Assembly (NCBI RefSeq): GCF_001541925.1
Contig: NZ_LQMW01000022.1
Location: 33,243-91,269 of the forward strand
Reading direction: 5' to 3'
Source: Nitrosopumilus sp. Nsub
GTDB taxonomy: Archaea > Thermoproteota > Nitrososphaeria > Nitrososphaerales > Nitrosopumilaceae
DNA: 58,027 nucleotides
This document shows, in pieces, positions 35,318-43,969 of this stretch. Each line of letters starts with the position of its first letter. The stretch's first letter is position 1. The translations under genes were made by a program, and so were the position numbers. Below the pieces are notes generated by a model, which worked only from the letters and a program-made list of their open reading frames with translations, searched no databases and was not told where the DNA came from.

Positions 35318-35656
35318 TTGAAAATTTATCACAAAACATCCTGCATTACATGCAAGAAAACAATTAATGAATTCCAACGAATGAAGGTAGATGTGGAGTC
35401 TAGAGATTTCTTCAAGGATCCATTTACAGAAGCAGAATTAAAAAAAATTATAAAAATGACAGGGAAAAAACCAACAGAATTACTTCGTAAAAGAGACAAG
35501 ACATACAAAGAAATGAAATTGGATCAAAACAAAAAAACAGATTCAGAAATAATCAAACTAATGGTTAAAAATCCAGGATTGATTTTGCGTCCAATTATTA
35601 TTTCAAAAAATAAAGCACTGGTAGGAAAAGTAGATCCTAAAGAAATTAAAAATTAA
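35318..35656 (+). CDS. ArsC/Spx-like thioredoxin-fold protein, 112 aa
   Basis: The start YHKTSCITCKKTINEF has Cys9 and Cys12, as in the ArsC/Spx family, and the C-terminal NPGLILRPIIISKNKALVG matches the second conserved block. It may be an arsenate-reductase-like thiol enzyme or a redox adaptor. A regulator role as in Firmicutes Spx is not expected without its polymerase context. It starts with TTG at 35318 and converges with the SWIM gene. Confidence 0.8.
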   Translation: MKIYHKTSCITCKKTINEFQRMKVDVESRDFFKDPFTEAELKKIIKMTGKKPTELLRKRDKTYKEMKLDQNKKTDSEIIKLMVKNPGLILRPIIISKNKALVGKVDPKEIKN

Positions 35657-35919
35657 TCAGAATTTTCTTTTTTAAAAATTCTAATTGCTTCTAAATGAGA
35701 ACAATTAGCTTTTTGTCCATTCCCATGATGAAATTTATAGTAATTTTTGAAACCAAAACATTCACAAGTATCAGAGGTTACAAAATATGATTTGTTAGGG
35801 TCTGAAGAGGACCTGATTTGAAACAAATCATCTTCAATTTTAGATACACAGTCATCATCAACGAGTTTTTTTGCTTTTTTGATAGTATTAGGACTGCTCA
35901 CATCATACTGAAAATCCAA
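35653..35919 (-). CDS. SWIM zinc-finger protein, 88 aa
   Basis: The C-terminal half has the SWIM pattern CxC...CxH (TCECFGFKNYYKFHHGNG, then ANCSHLEAI), which binds zinc and can mediate DNA or protein contacts. The N-terminal half is charged. SWIM fingers are often next to Snf2 helicases, and the SNF2 gene is 1.5 kb away. Its end overlaps the ArsC-like gene by four bases. Confidence 0.75.
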   Translation of the reverse strand: MDFQYDVSSPNTIKKAKKLVDDDCVSKIEDDLFQIRSSSDPNKSYFVTSDTCECFGFKNYYKFHHGNGQKANCSHLEAIRIFKKENSD

Positions 35920-35984
35920 TAATGAATTAATTTCTTACCATTAGATTTTAAAAATTTTAATTATTTTTCAATACTACAAAAATG

Positions 35985-36345
35985 GTTTTTGGTTTGCTTT
36001 TGGTTTTATGGCCTTTTTTGGCTTTTAGATACATTTGTTAGCTAACCGATTTTGGCTTTTAGGTGGTTTTGAAAAGTGACGTGTGATTTTTATCCAAATT
36101 AGGCACAAATTTGCTTTGGTTTGGTACCATGTCTAGTTTTGATTTAAGGTGGTTTTAAGATGGTTTTTAGCTAAAATTACGCCTTTTTTGTATCGTGCCT
36201 GTGCCAAAATAGCCCAAAAGCACGTGGTTTGTAGTTGGTTTTTGTGGTTTTTTGACACATTTAGATCATTATGAGATTTCCACAATTGCAACTTTGTTGG
36301 TTTGAAGTTTTTGTAAATGTAAGAAAACTCAGAGAATGTGACAAA
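35985..36345. other. G/T-rich gene-free stretch with repeated GGTTTT-type motifs
   Basis: About 360 bases between the SWIM gene and the permease operon carry many GGTTTT, GGTTTTT and GGTGGTTTT words on the plus strand, a composition unlike both the A-rich plus genes and the T/C-rich minus genes. A 78-codon minus-strand frame (36133-36369) crosses it but has low-complexity sequence and no recognisable domain. I see no promoter-like array or mobile element. Confidence 0.5.
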
Positions 36346-36352
36346 ATAGAAC

Positions 36353-36487
36353 ATGCCCCCAATCAACACATATCATGTAACACCAAATACATCCAACAAA
36401 ACAAAAAATGCTATTGAAAATAACACCAGTACAGATAAAATAATTTTCAAATACATAAGATTTGATCCAGTTTTTTCCAACATGTAA
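36353..36487 (+). CDS. Possible 44-aa small protein
   Basis: An ATG at 36353 opens a 44-codon frame rich in Asn, Thr and Lys (MPPINTYHVTPNTSNKTKN...) that ends at 36487. It has no motif or membrane segment. The rest of the 36370-36615 stretch holds only AT-rich sequence and the permease promoter region. It may be spurious. Confidence 0.25.
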   Translation: MPPINTYHVTPNTSNKTKNAIENNTSTDKIIFKYIRFDPVFSNM

Positions 36488-36615
36488 AATTATTTAAAAA
36501 ATCAGACAATTCTAGGCACAAATATTTCAAAATCACGCCTAAAATAGAATGTAACGAAAAGATGACAATTTCTAATAATATTATAAGCTATTTCTATCAA
36601 AAATCACTATTGAGT

Positions 36616-37668
36616 ATGAAACGATATATCGCCAAACGTGCAGCTACAATGTTTGGAGTTTTACTAATTACATTACTAATCACAATAATGCTTGTTGGCT
36701 CAAACATGGATACCATACTCAAACAAGGAGTTGTTTTTCAAGTCAGGTCAGAAATTACTGAAAATCCCGAAATAGCTCAAAGTTTTTCATCGGTGCAAGA
36801 ATTCGAAGAATACATTCAAGATAGAACTGATGAACGGATCAAAACTTTAGGTTTGGATGAACCGTGGTATTCTCCACAAAGAATCGGATTGACAATGTAC
36901 AAAATAATTTTATTAGATTTTGGACAGGCAACTTTTCTTACTAGTGATGTTGGCTCATCAGATGTAAAAGATATTATTTTTGAAAAACTTCCAAGGACAA
37001 TCTTACTATTCACTACAGCTACAATTTTAATTTCAATTATAGGAATTTTTGTTGGAGCACTGTCAGCAAGTAAGATTGGCTCTACAGTAGATAGAATAAC
37101 ATCAAGTTTTGCAATAATTAGTTCTAGTTTTCCGGTTTGGTGGATTGGAATGTTAATGATATTTTTGTTTGCATTTACGTATCAAATTTTTCCAGCAAGG
37201 GCAACACCAGATATTCTACCATCAGACCCAGAGTACATTGGTTCATTGTTGTATCATATGACTTTACCATTAATTACAATTGTAATGATAGGTTTTGGTT
37301 CATGGGCATATCTTGTAAGAAATTTCATGGTAGGAATAATGCAAGAAGATTTCATTACAGCAAAAAAAGCAATTGGAATCAAACAAAGTAAAATCACATA
37401 CACACATGCACTAAAAAATGCAGCACCACCAATTGTTACAATTTTAGCACTCAGTCTATCAGGTTCATTGGGAGGGGCCATAATTACAGAAGCCGTATTT
37501 GATTGGCCAGGCATGGGCAGACTATACTTTGAAGCCATCACAGTCATGGATTTGCCAGTAATTATTGGAGCAACATACATCCTTACAGTATTTTTCCTAG
37601 TCAGCATATTCATTGCAGATTTACTTTATGGATATTTTGATCCCAGAATTAGGACAAACACGGAGTAA
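36616..37668 (+). CDS. dppB: ABC transporter permease, DppB/OppB type
   Basis: This 350-residue membrane protein has the BPD-type permease fold: an N-terminal helix (about 11-32), a periplasmic segment, then five membrane segments. The coupling loop EDFITAKKAIGIKQSKITY...HALKNAAPPIV carries the EAA-like motif. The ATG at 36616 (MKRYIAKRAATMFG) matches the family start. An upstream in-frame ATG at 36562 adds 18 atypical residues. It imports peptides, nickel or similar solutes together with the next gene. Confidence 0.88.
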   Translation: MKRYIAKRAATMFGVLLITLLITIMLVGSNMDTILKQGVVFQVRSEITENPEIAQSFSSVQEFEEYIQDRTDERIKTLGLDEPWYSPQRIGLTMYKIILLDFGQATFLTSDVGSSDVKDIIFEKLPRTILLFTTATILISIIGIFVGALSASKIGSTVDRITSSFAIISSSFPVWWIGMLMIFLFAFTYQIFPARATPDILPSDPEYIGSLLYHMTLPLITIVMIGFGSWAYLVRNFMVGIMQEDFITAKKAIGIKQSKITYTHALKNAAPPIVTILALSLSGSLGGAIITEAVFDWPGMGRLYFEAITVMDLPVIIGATYILTVFFLVSIFIADLLYGYFDPRIRTNTE

Positions 37669-37673
37669 TCAAA

Positions 37674-39041
37674 ATGAGCAGCATTTCACCTCAAGATATC
37701 AAAAAAGAATTTTTCAAAAGCAAGATGGGAATTGCAGGAATTATTATTCTTACAATTCTAATTTCAACATCACTAGTTACAATTACAACTATTCCTGTTG
37801 AGACATTTCAAGAATGGAACAATCCTGGAAGTTGGATGGAATATCCAAAGGCAGCAACTCCAGTTTGGGTGAATTTATTTTTAATAGAAAAAATTCCTGA
37901 ACATAAAATTCTAACACAACCAAAAGTTGAGGATTTTTCAAATAATGAGATAAATCTATCAGCGTATCAATTCAGTTTTAATTTTGAATATGATCAATTC
38001 CCAAATGATTTCATTTATTCATATTCAGCAAAATATTCAGATTCACCGCTATTAGAAATGAGTGTCATACGTCCTGACGGAATAAAGTTAAAATTAATTT
38101 CATCAGCATTGCCATATTCAAGTACAGATACAATTCATGAGGATAAAATATTTTCAACAGATGCAATGTTAAAAAAAGAATTAGTTTTACAAAATGACAA
38201 ATTTGATTTTAATATTGAAAAATTATCTGCAGAAAAAATTGTTTTTTCAAAAGCTGAGACAAATGAACCACTCAAAGGAAATTATGCATTTGTAATTGAA
38301 ATGTTTGAAATTGGTAAAAAAAGCGAAATCATTGAATCAGATTTAATCATTGGTGGAAAAGCTTTTGGAATTATGGGAACTGATGAATTAAGACGCGATT
38401 TAGCTATAGGGCTGTTGTGGGGAACACCCCTAGCATTGTTCATAGGACTTGTGGTATCTATTGCATCAGTAATTATGGGATTGATTTACGGAGTTTATTC
38501 CGGATTTAAGGGTAAAAAAACAGACGAGGCATTAATGAGATTCAACGATGTCATCTATGCACTGCCAGCATTGCCATTTTTGATTATTCTTTCAGTAACA
38601 ATCAGCAACAGTATTTTTGTCATGATTGGATTTTTAATGATTTTTGGATGGGTAGGTATAGCCAAGGTTTCAAGAAGCATGTCACTTCAAATCAAAACAA
38701 GAGGTTACGTAGAAGCAGCTGCAATGATGGGTCAAAAGGATTCAAAAATGATATTCAAACATATCCTACCACAATTGTTGCCATATGCATTTGCAAGTGT
38801 TGCAATTTCAGTTCCTGCAGCAATTACTACAGAAGCAGGATTGAGTTTTCTAGGTTTAGGGGATCCTTCATTTCCTACATGGGGTCAAATTTTACACGAT
38901 GCAAATACATTTGGTGCAGCAGCTAGAGGGTTATGGTGGTGGATAGTCCCACCAGGAGTAATGATTGCCATTACAGGATTGGCATTTGTCTTTATAGGAA
39001 ATGCTTTAGATTCAATAATTAATCCAAAATTAAAAAGATGA
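37674..39041 (+). CDS. dppC: ABC transporter permease, DppC/OppC type, with a large outer insert
   Basis: It starts five bases after dppB. The first membrane helix (about 20-42) is followed by a roughly 200-residue hydrophilic segment before the permease domain (about 240-455), which has the EAA loop YVEAAAMMGQKDSKMIFKHI. Usual DppC proteins are about 300 residues, so the insert between helix 1 and helix 2 is an extra extracytoplasmic domain, perhaps replacing or binding a solute-binding protein. No ATPase or binding-protein gene is next to it. Confidence 0.85.
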   Translation: MSSISPQDIKKEFFKSKMGIAGIIILTILISTSLVTITTIPVETFQEWNNPGSWMEYPKAATPVWVNLFLIEKIPEHKILTQPKVEDFSNNEINLSAYQFSFNFEYDQFPNDFIYSYSAKYSDSPLLEMSVIRPDGIKLKLISSALPYSSTDTIHEDKIFSTDAMLKKELVLQNDKFDFNIEKLSAEKIVFSKAETNEPLKGNYAFVIEMFEIGKKSEIIESDLIIGGKAFGIMGTDELRRDLAIGLLWGTPLALFIGLVVSIASVIMGLIYGVYSGFKGKKTDEALMRFNDVIYALPALPFLIILSVTISNSIFVMIGFLMIFGWVGIAKVSRSMSLQIKTRGYVEAAAMMGQKDSKMIFKHILPQLLPYAFASVAISVPAAITTEAGLSFLGLGDPSFPTWGQILHDANTFGAAARGLWWWIVPPGVMIAITGLAFVFIGNALDSIINPKLKR

Positions 39042-39353
39042 TTAGAAACTATAACTTCGAATAATTTCTAATGCAGAATCATTTAATTTTATTGTGTAAG
39101 TTAAGGAATTAGGATCATCTTTAGTTTCAGATAAAACTTCAGTGAACTTAGTTTTTTCTTCCTCTGTAGCGCCAGCTTCATGAGCGCATAGATTGAATGC
39201 TTTGAGATTCAAATTGTTGGACAACAAATATGAGATGAACTTTTTGTAATCCTCAGGATTTGACCAAGGTTTGTTTTTTTCAGAACATGCAGCAATCCAA
39301 ACATCAACAGAGTTATGAAAAATTACTTTTTTACGAATTTCATCTAAGGACAA
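39042..39353 (-). CDS. Hypothetical protein, 103 aa
   Basis: I do not recognise this gene. It encodes a soluble, charged protein with two cysteines and the segment VIFHNSVDVWIAACSEKN. It abuts dppC in convergent orientation with no gap, and the next gene upstream on its strand is the zinc-ribbon membrane protein 7 bases away, so these are likely co-transcribed. Confidence 0.6.
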   Translation of the reverse strand: MSLDEIRKKVIFHNSVDVWIAACSEKNKPWSNPEDYKKFISYLLSNNLNLKAFNLCAHEAGATEEEKTKFTEVLSETKDDPNSLTYTIKLNDSALEIIRSYSF

Positions 39354-39360
39354 TTTTCAT

Positions 39361-39711
39361 CTAAAAATCTGCTCGTTGCATTTTTGAACCGCAACGTGGA
39401 CATGATCCACCTTTGTGCTTATTGTTGCAAACAAGACAAACATAACGAACACTACCAGAATCGCCTTGACCTCCAGAACCAAAGAAACCGCCACCAGCTC
39501 CACTAGATCTGCCACCATAATTTCCCATTTGGCCCATTTGTCGTCTACGCATATACATTGGAAGTAAAATGAAAATTGCCATAACTAATCCAATACTGAT
39601 AAACCAAGGAACACCAAGATATCCCAAGACAATTTGCAAACCAATACTGAAAACTAGTGAAGCACCTAGAAAAATATAATATTTTTTTAATTGAGGATTC
39701 AAACCACTCAA
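39361..39711 (-). CDS. Membrane protein with C-terminal zinc ribbon, 116 aa
   Basis: Two membrane helices (about residues 10-30 and 34-52) are followed by a Gly-rich linker (GGRSSGAGGGFFGSGGQG) and a zinc ribbon CLVCNNKHKGGSCPRCGSKM at the C-terminus. It may present a zinc domain at the inner membrane face. It precedes the 103-aa gene and follows the JAMM gene on the same strand. Confidence 0.75.
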   Translation of the reverse strand: MSGLNPQLKKYYIFLGASLVFSIGLQIVLGYLGVPWFISIGLVMAIFILLPMYMRRRQMGQMGNYGGRSSGAGGGFFGSGGQGDSGSVRYVCLVCNNKHKGGSCPRCGSKMQRADF

Positions 39712-39740
39712 ATTTCCCCTAAAATGGTTATAAAGCTTTG

Positions 39741-40163
39741 TCAGTTTTTATCAGTTTCAGGCTCATCATTGATAGATAATGGAATGGTATTGCCGCCACT
39801 ATCCCATGCAAAAATTGAATCATCGTCATATGGAGATTGGATGATTAAAGAAACTAGACCAAAGAAATTATTCAGATCAGTTACAGAAGGTTCAGCTGAG
39901 CCAGAGGGATGAGAATGAACAATTCCAATATAGCTATTATCAAAAGGTAAGAAAGAGTGTGGAAATCCTGCAAAAGTAGGGCCAGTGAAATTAAAAGGAG
40001 GAATAGCTAGTCCATCTATTTTGATTTGACCATTTTTGGATTTTCCTTTTAAAATTAAGATTCCCTCATTAGGATGTTTCATTTTACAAAATGTAATAAT
40101 ACTGTCTAGGACGCTTTTATCAAGAAGTACTTTACGTTCAAATTTTTTATTTTTAAAAAACAT
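39741..40163 (-). CDS. JAMM/MPN+ metallopeptidase, 140 aa
   Basis: The zinc motif is complete: Glu33 (HPNEGIL) and H83-x-H85-x7-S93-x2-D96 (HSHPSGSAEPSVTDLN). The protein is a stand-alone JAB1/MPN+ domain of the archaeal type that removes ubiquitin-like modifiers (SAMPs) or processes sulfur carriers. No modifier or E1 gene is in this window. It starts near the coiled-coil gene 30 bases away on the same strand. Confidence 0.85.
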   Translation of the reverse strand: MFFKNKKFERKVLLDKSVLDSIITFCKMKHPNEGILILKGKSKNGQIKIDGLAIPPFNFTGPTFAGFPHSFLPFDNSYIGIVHSHPSGSAEPSVTDLNNFFGLVSLIIQSPYDDDSIFAWDSGGNTIPLSINDEPETDKN

Positions 40164-40193
40164 AAGAATCGTGAGAGTACTTGGTAAATAAAT

Positions 40194-41474
40194 TTAAGAT
40201 TTAGATATGGTGTATCGGGTAGATGAGAATATTTGCAATTTATTCTCAATATCAGATATTAGAGCAGGAATTTGTGATTCCATTTCATCTATTTCTGACA
40301 AAATTGTTTTAGATTTATCATTTGCATCATTTTCAAAGTCATTAGTTTTTGTAAGTTCATTTTCAGTAGAAGTTAGATTTTCAGGCTTCAAATTTTCTAC
40401 TTCCTGCTGCATGGAATCAAAGACAGTAGAATATTCAGACACTTTTTTGATAAAGCCATCTAAAGACTCTTCAGTTTCAGTTAATTGAGTTAGAGTCTTT
40501 TGAGTATCTTTAACTGAAATTGAGCCAGAAGAAACAGCCTTTCGGATGTTTTCCAAGATAAGAATAACTGAATCTAAGTTTTCAGGAACAAGAGCATCAA
40601 GAGGGTTATCGACTAAAGCAGAAAGAACACGATTTTGATCCTTATCTAATGAAGAGGCATAAGCATATCTGCCAAGAGGTCTAGAAATTTTTGTGAATTG
40701 AGAATCTATTTCAGATTTAATTTTAGATTTTTGTTTAATAAAGTCATTTAATTTATTTTGTAAGTCAACATATTTTTTATAATTTTCAGAAGAATGGATT
40801 TCATCCATTAAATTTTGCAAAGATGTTTTTTTGTCTTGTAAAGATTTTAAATTTTCTTGAATCTCAGTGTTTCTTTTTGTCTTATCAACACGCTCTTGTT
40901 TAAGAGAATTAATTTTGAGGATCATTTCATCAATTTCATCAAAACTAGACTGAGTCGAATCAAAATGCTTTAGAAGTTTTGAAATATTTTCAGAATTCTC
41001 ATTCATAATTTTCAAATTATTAGTTAATTGGTTGGCATATTTTTTTGCAAAAATATGAATTACTCTGGTCTGTCGTCCTAAGACATCACCTACTTTTTTC
41101 AATAATTGAGTCAAAAAATAATCTAGTTTTTTTGCTTCATCCATTGTTGAAACTTGAATCAAAGTTTTAACATCTTTTTTCAAAATATCAATTACTTGTT
41201 TTTTTCCTCTTACTACAATTATTGCCAAGTGTTTATCGATATCATCAATATTTAGATCATCTTTTTCTAAAACAATGCCAATTTTCATAAGATCATCAAT
41301 TAATGGAGCGGTTTCATTTCTCAGATTTTTTATCTCTGAAAGAGTTTGAGATTCTCTTAATTTTCGTAAATCATTGATAATTTTAGGAACTTCAGAAAGG
41401 TCAATTTCTTGGTTAGCAGGCTTACGTTCAACAGGTTCTTTTACTTGCTTTTTTTTACCCCATCCAAAGACCAT
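40194..41474 (-). CDS. Long coiled-coil protein, 426 aa
   Basis: The N-terminus MVFGWGKKKQVKEP is followed by long alpha-helical, heptad-rich sequence over most of its length (about residues 30-420), such as ILEN, LKQERVDKTKRNTEIQENL and KNKLNDFIKQKSKIKSEID. There is no membrane segment or ATP site. It may be a structural or chromosome- or division-associated scaffold. It lies upstream of the JAMM gene. Confidence 0.7.
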   Translation of the reverse strand: MVFGWGKKKQVKEPVERKPANQEIDLSEVPKIINDLRKLRESQTLSEIKNLRNETAPLIDDLMKIGIVLEKDDLNIDDIDKHLAIIVVRGKKQVIDILKKDVKTLIQVSTMDEAKKLDYFLTQLLKKVGDVLGRQTRVIHIFAKKYANQLTNNLKIMNENSENISKLLKHFDSTQSSFDEIDEMILKINSLKQERVDKTKRNTEIQENLKSLQDKKTSLQNLMDEIHSSENYKKYVDLQNKLNDFIKQKSKIKSEIDSQFTKISRPLGRYAYASSLDKDQNRVLSALVDNPLDALVPENLDSVILILENIRKAVSSGSISVKDTQKTLTQLTETEESLDGFIKKVSEYSTVFDSMQQEVENLKPENLTSTENELTKTNDFENDANDKSKTILSEIDEMESQIPALISDIENKLQIFSSTRYTISKS

Positions 41475-41550
41475 TTGATAAGATTATGCTGGAGGGATTA
41501 AAAATGATTCTTACACATATCTTAAAATCTAATAAAAACTCCATACAGAT

Positions 41551-42012
41551 ATGGTAAAAAGCCTTCAAAAATCATTTCATACAGGAACAGTCAAAAAAAC
41601 AATCAAAATTAAAGCATCAAAAGACAAAGTTTGGAGAAAAATTAGCAATATCGTAGGATTACCTTCATGGCTAGTGGATGTTACAAAAACAGAGTATCTA
41701 TCTCAAAAGAAAAAAGGAGTAGGAGCAATCAGACTAATTACATTTGGAGACGGAAATGAAATTGAAGAGCACATTGTTGCATGGGAAAAAGGAGAGTATT
41801 TCACATATGTTGCAACAGAAGGTTTGCCGTTAAGGGCATATGTAGCTACAATTTCAATTAAAAAGAAAACTAAAACATTGACTGAATTAACATGGCAATC
41901 ATATCTAAACAGTCAAAAAATGTCTGAAAAACAATTTCTAGAATTCCTAGTCTTTATGGGTTCATTCTATGAAGCATCTTTAGAAAATTTGAAAAATTTG
42001 TTAGAAAAATAA
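41551..42012 (+). CDS. SRPBCC-fold (polyketide cyclase-like) protein, 153 aa
   Basis: The pattern KKTIKIKASKDKVWRKISNI, VGAIRLITFGDGNEIEEHI and the long C-terminal helix EFLVFMGSFYEASLENLKNLL match the START/SRPBCC lipid- and ligand-binding fold. The ligand is unknown. It stands alone on the plus strand, diverging from the coiled-coil gene. Confidence 0.75.
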   Translation: MVKSLQKSFHTGTVKKTIKIKASKDKVWRKISNIVGLPSWLVDVTKTEYLSQKKKGVGAIRLITFGDGNEIEEHIVAWEKGEYFTYVATEGLPLRAYVATISIKKKTKTLTELTWQSYLNSQKMSEKQFLEFLVFMGSFYEASLENLKNLLEK

Positions 42013-42117
42013 TACTAGCCATATGAACTGTTTTGGTTAATTATGATGTAGTTCTAGGAGTAAATTGATGTAACACAATAACCAACCCATCTTTAACTAA
42101 ATTACAACAAGTAAATC

Positions 42118-42249
42118 ATGTTTGTTCCATGTACTTTATGCAAAAAGATCATGCCATTTAATGAAAGAAGAATTAGAAATCAAAGAGATTACCATAGAAG
42201 ATGTGTTTGGCATGTTGCTCACTTGGTAACTATGGAACACTTCTTTTGA
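42118..42249 (+). CDS. Small zinc-binding protein, 43 aa
   Basis: A basic 43-codon frame has FVPCTLCKKIMPFNERRIRN and HRRCVWHVAHL, so CxxC plus Cys and His residues can form one zinc site. The Arg-rich middle suggests RNA or DNA contact. It has no operon partner. Confidence 0.55.
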   Translation: MFVPCTLCKKIMPFNERRIRNQRDYHRRCVWHVAHLVTMEHFF

Positions 42250-42300
42250 GACGCGAAAGATAATACCTCTATCCAAACAATGATTTAAAGAAATTCAACA

Positions 42301-42330
42301 TACCATCAAACCAAAATTTTGGTTGTGGTA
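42301..42330. promoter_or_regulatory. Extended inverted repeat with a 16-bp perfect palindrome
   Basis: A 16-bp perfect palindrome (AACCAAAATTTTGGTT, 42309-42324) is flanked by TACCA and TGGTA arms at 42301-42305 and 42326-42330. It could be an operator or fold-back element between the small zinc gene and the cupredoxin gene. The rest of 42250-42450 is AT-rich and shows no other gene. Confidence 0.35.
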
Positions 42331-42450
42331 AGACTATTTTGTCAGTTTTGGCAGTATGTGGGCGGGACATTAGAACTCCATTAGTTGATTGTTTTTGTTA
42401 TCAAAGTAATCAATCATAATTATAAAAAATAAAAAGAAAAGGGGTTAACC

Positions 42451-43788
42451 TTATTCTACAGTAATACTACCTATCATCCAAGGATGTAATTGACAATAGT
42501 AATCATATTCGCCAGGTGTTTCAAAAGTATGCATAAATGATGCACCACCGGCCATAAAGTCACTATCAAATCCATTTCCTCCTGGATAGTTTTCTCCTAT
42601 TTGGTCAGAATCTGGCCAACCAGAAGTTACTGTGTGTGGAATAGATCCATCAGAATTTATCCATGTTATGGTATCTCCAGCATGTACAGTCAAATGTGTT
42701 GGATAGTAACACATTTCATTTTCTTCACAACCTGGAACTCCTGCACCTGCCGGCATGTCCACAGTATTTGGAGGCAATTCTTTCATTGAAATTTCTCCAT
42801 CAACTGATTGAAGAGCAGCCATTTCAGCTTCTATTTCTTCAATTTCTTTGTGAATTTCATGTAGTACATGTTCTACTGAATCGTTTCCTGATTCATAGAT
42901 GTTGATTTGAATTCCAACATTTTCAATCAAATCAGATGTGATGTATAGGGAAGTTAAACCCTCATAGGTATCAATTACACCTATGATAGTTTTATCTGCT
43001 GTCATCTTACCTAATTCGAATTTGTGTAGGTATTCATCTAATGCTCCGATGAATTCAGGATTAACATTTTGTGGTTCAGCTGACAAGTGAATTGCTTCAA
43101 CTGCATCTGATCCTGATAGTTTACCAGAATCAATCAATGCAATTTTCTCATCTACTGCTTCAATCAAATCAGATGTGATGTACAAATCAACAAAACCATT
43201 GTGTACTTCCTTGATTCCTTCTAGTGCTTCATTAGCTGAGATTTTATCCAACTCGAATTTGTGGATAACTTCATCTAATGCACCTTGGTACTCAGGATTA
43301 ACATTTTGTGGTTCAGCTGACAAGTGAATTGCTTCAATTGTATCAGATGTATTCAATACACCACTGTTGTGAAGTGAGATTTTTTCTCCAACATCTTCAA
43401 TTATTTCCGTTGTAATTCTTGCATTTACATATGATTTGTGTACTTCCTTGATTCCCTCTAGTGCTTCATTAGCTGAGATTTTATCCAACTCGAATTTGTG
43501 GATAAACACATCTAGTTGTTCGGGAAATTCTTCATCAGCATTATGTGATGAAGGAATTACACTTTTCATGTGATGACTTTTTGAATCACTGACATGATGA
43601 ACTTGTGAAGATATTCCTCTGTATTCATTGTACCAATTTTTCTGATATGCTTCTTTTCCACCTGGATAATCTGCACAAAACATCAATCCACAGATATCTG
43701 TTGCATCAGCTTGTTGTACAATACTTCCTGCTGATACACCAATAACTGTAATTGCGGTCATGACAATTATCAGATTTCTTGTTAACAT
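42451..43788 (-). CDS. Secreted cupredoxin (plastocyanin-like) with three helical repeats, 445 aa
   Basis: A signal peptide (MLTRNLIIVMTAITVIGVSA...ADA) is followed by three tandem roughly 75-residue repeats: (V)IHKFELDKISANEALEGIKE and SAEPQNVNPE occur at the repeat junctions. A C-terminal type-1 copper domain (about 345-445) follows, with the His of SIPHTVTSGW and C-x2-H-x2-M in YYCQLHPWM. It is probably an extracellular electron carrier in the copper-based respiration of ammonia oxidisers. The repeats are nearly identical at DNA level in places. Confidence 0.88.
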   Translation of the reverse strand: MLTRNLIIVMTAITVIGVSAGSIVQQADATDICGLMFCADYPGGKEAYQKNWYNEYRGISSQVHHVSDSKSHHMKSVIPSSHNADEEFPEQLDVFIHKFELDKISANEALEGIKEVHKSYVNARITTEIIEDVGEKISLHNSGVLNTSDTIEAIHLSAEPQNVNPEYQGALDEVIHKFELDKISANEALEGIKEVHNGFVDLYITSDLIEAVDEKIALIDSGKLSGSDAVEAIHLSAEPQNVNPEFIGALDEYLHKFELGKMTADKTIIGVIDTYEGLTSLYITSDLIENVGIQINIYESGNDSVEHVLHEIHKEIEEIEAEMAALQSVDGEISMKELPPNTVDMPAGAGVPGCEENEMCYYPTHLTVHAGDTITWINSDGSIPHTVTSGWPDSDQIGENYPGGNGFDSDFMAGGASFMHTFETPGEYDYYCQLHPWMIGSITVE

Positions 43789-43969
43789 GCCCCTTCCATT
43801 TACTGTTGTTACTTAATACATTCATTGATTTTGTTGCGATGTTTTTGTTATTTGTTTTATAAAATTAGAATGACATTTCATTTTTCATTTTTCCCAAACC
43901 CTTAGTGATAGTATCAACACTATTGAAGATTGAACCTATCTTATCGATTTGTTAGAACGTCTAGAAGCC

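Noticed and set aside
36133-36369. 78-codon minus-strand frame in the G/T-rich stretch
   Set aside because: Low-complexity sequence, no domain, and it follows from the skewed composition. I kept only the composition as a feature.
42601-42905. Overlapping plus-strand frames inside the cupredoxin gene
   Set aside because: They are antisense shadows of the well-supported minus-strand gene and have no coding pattern of their own.
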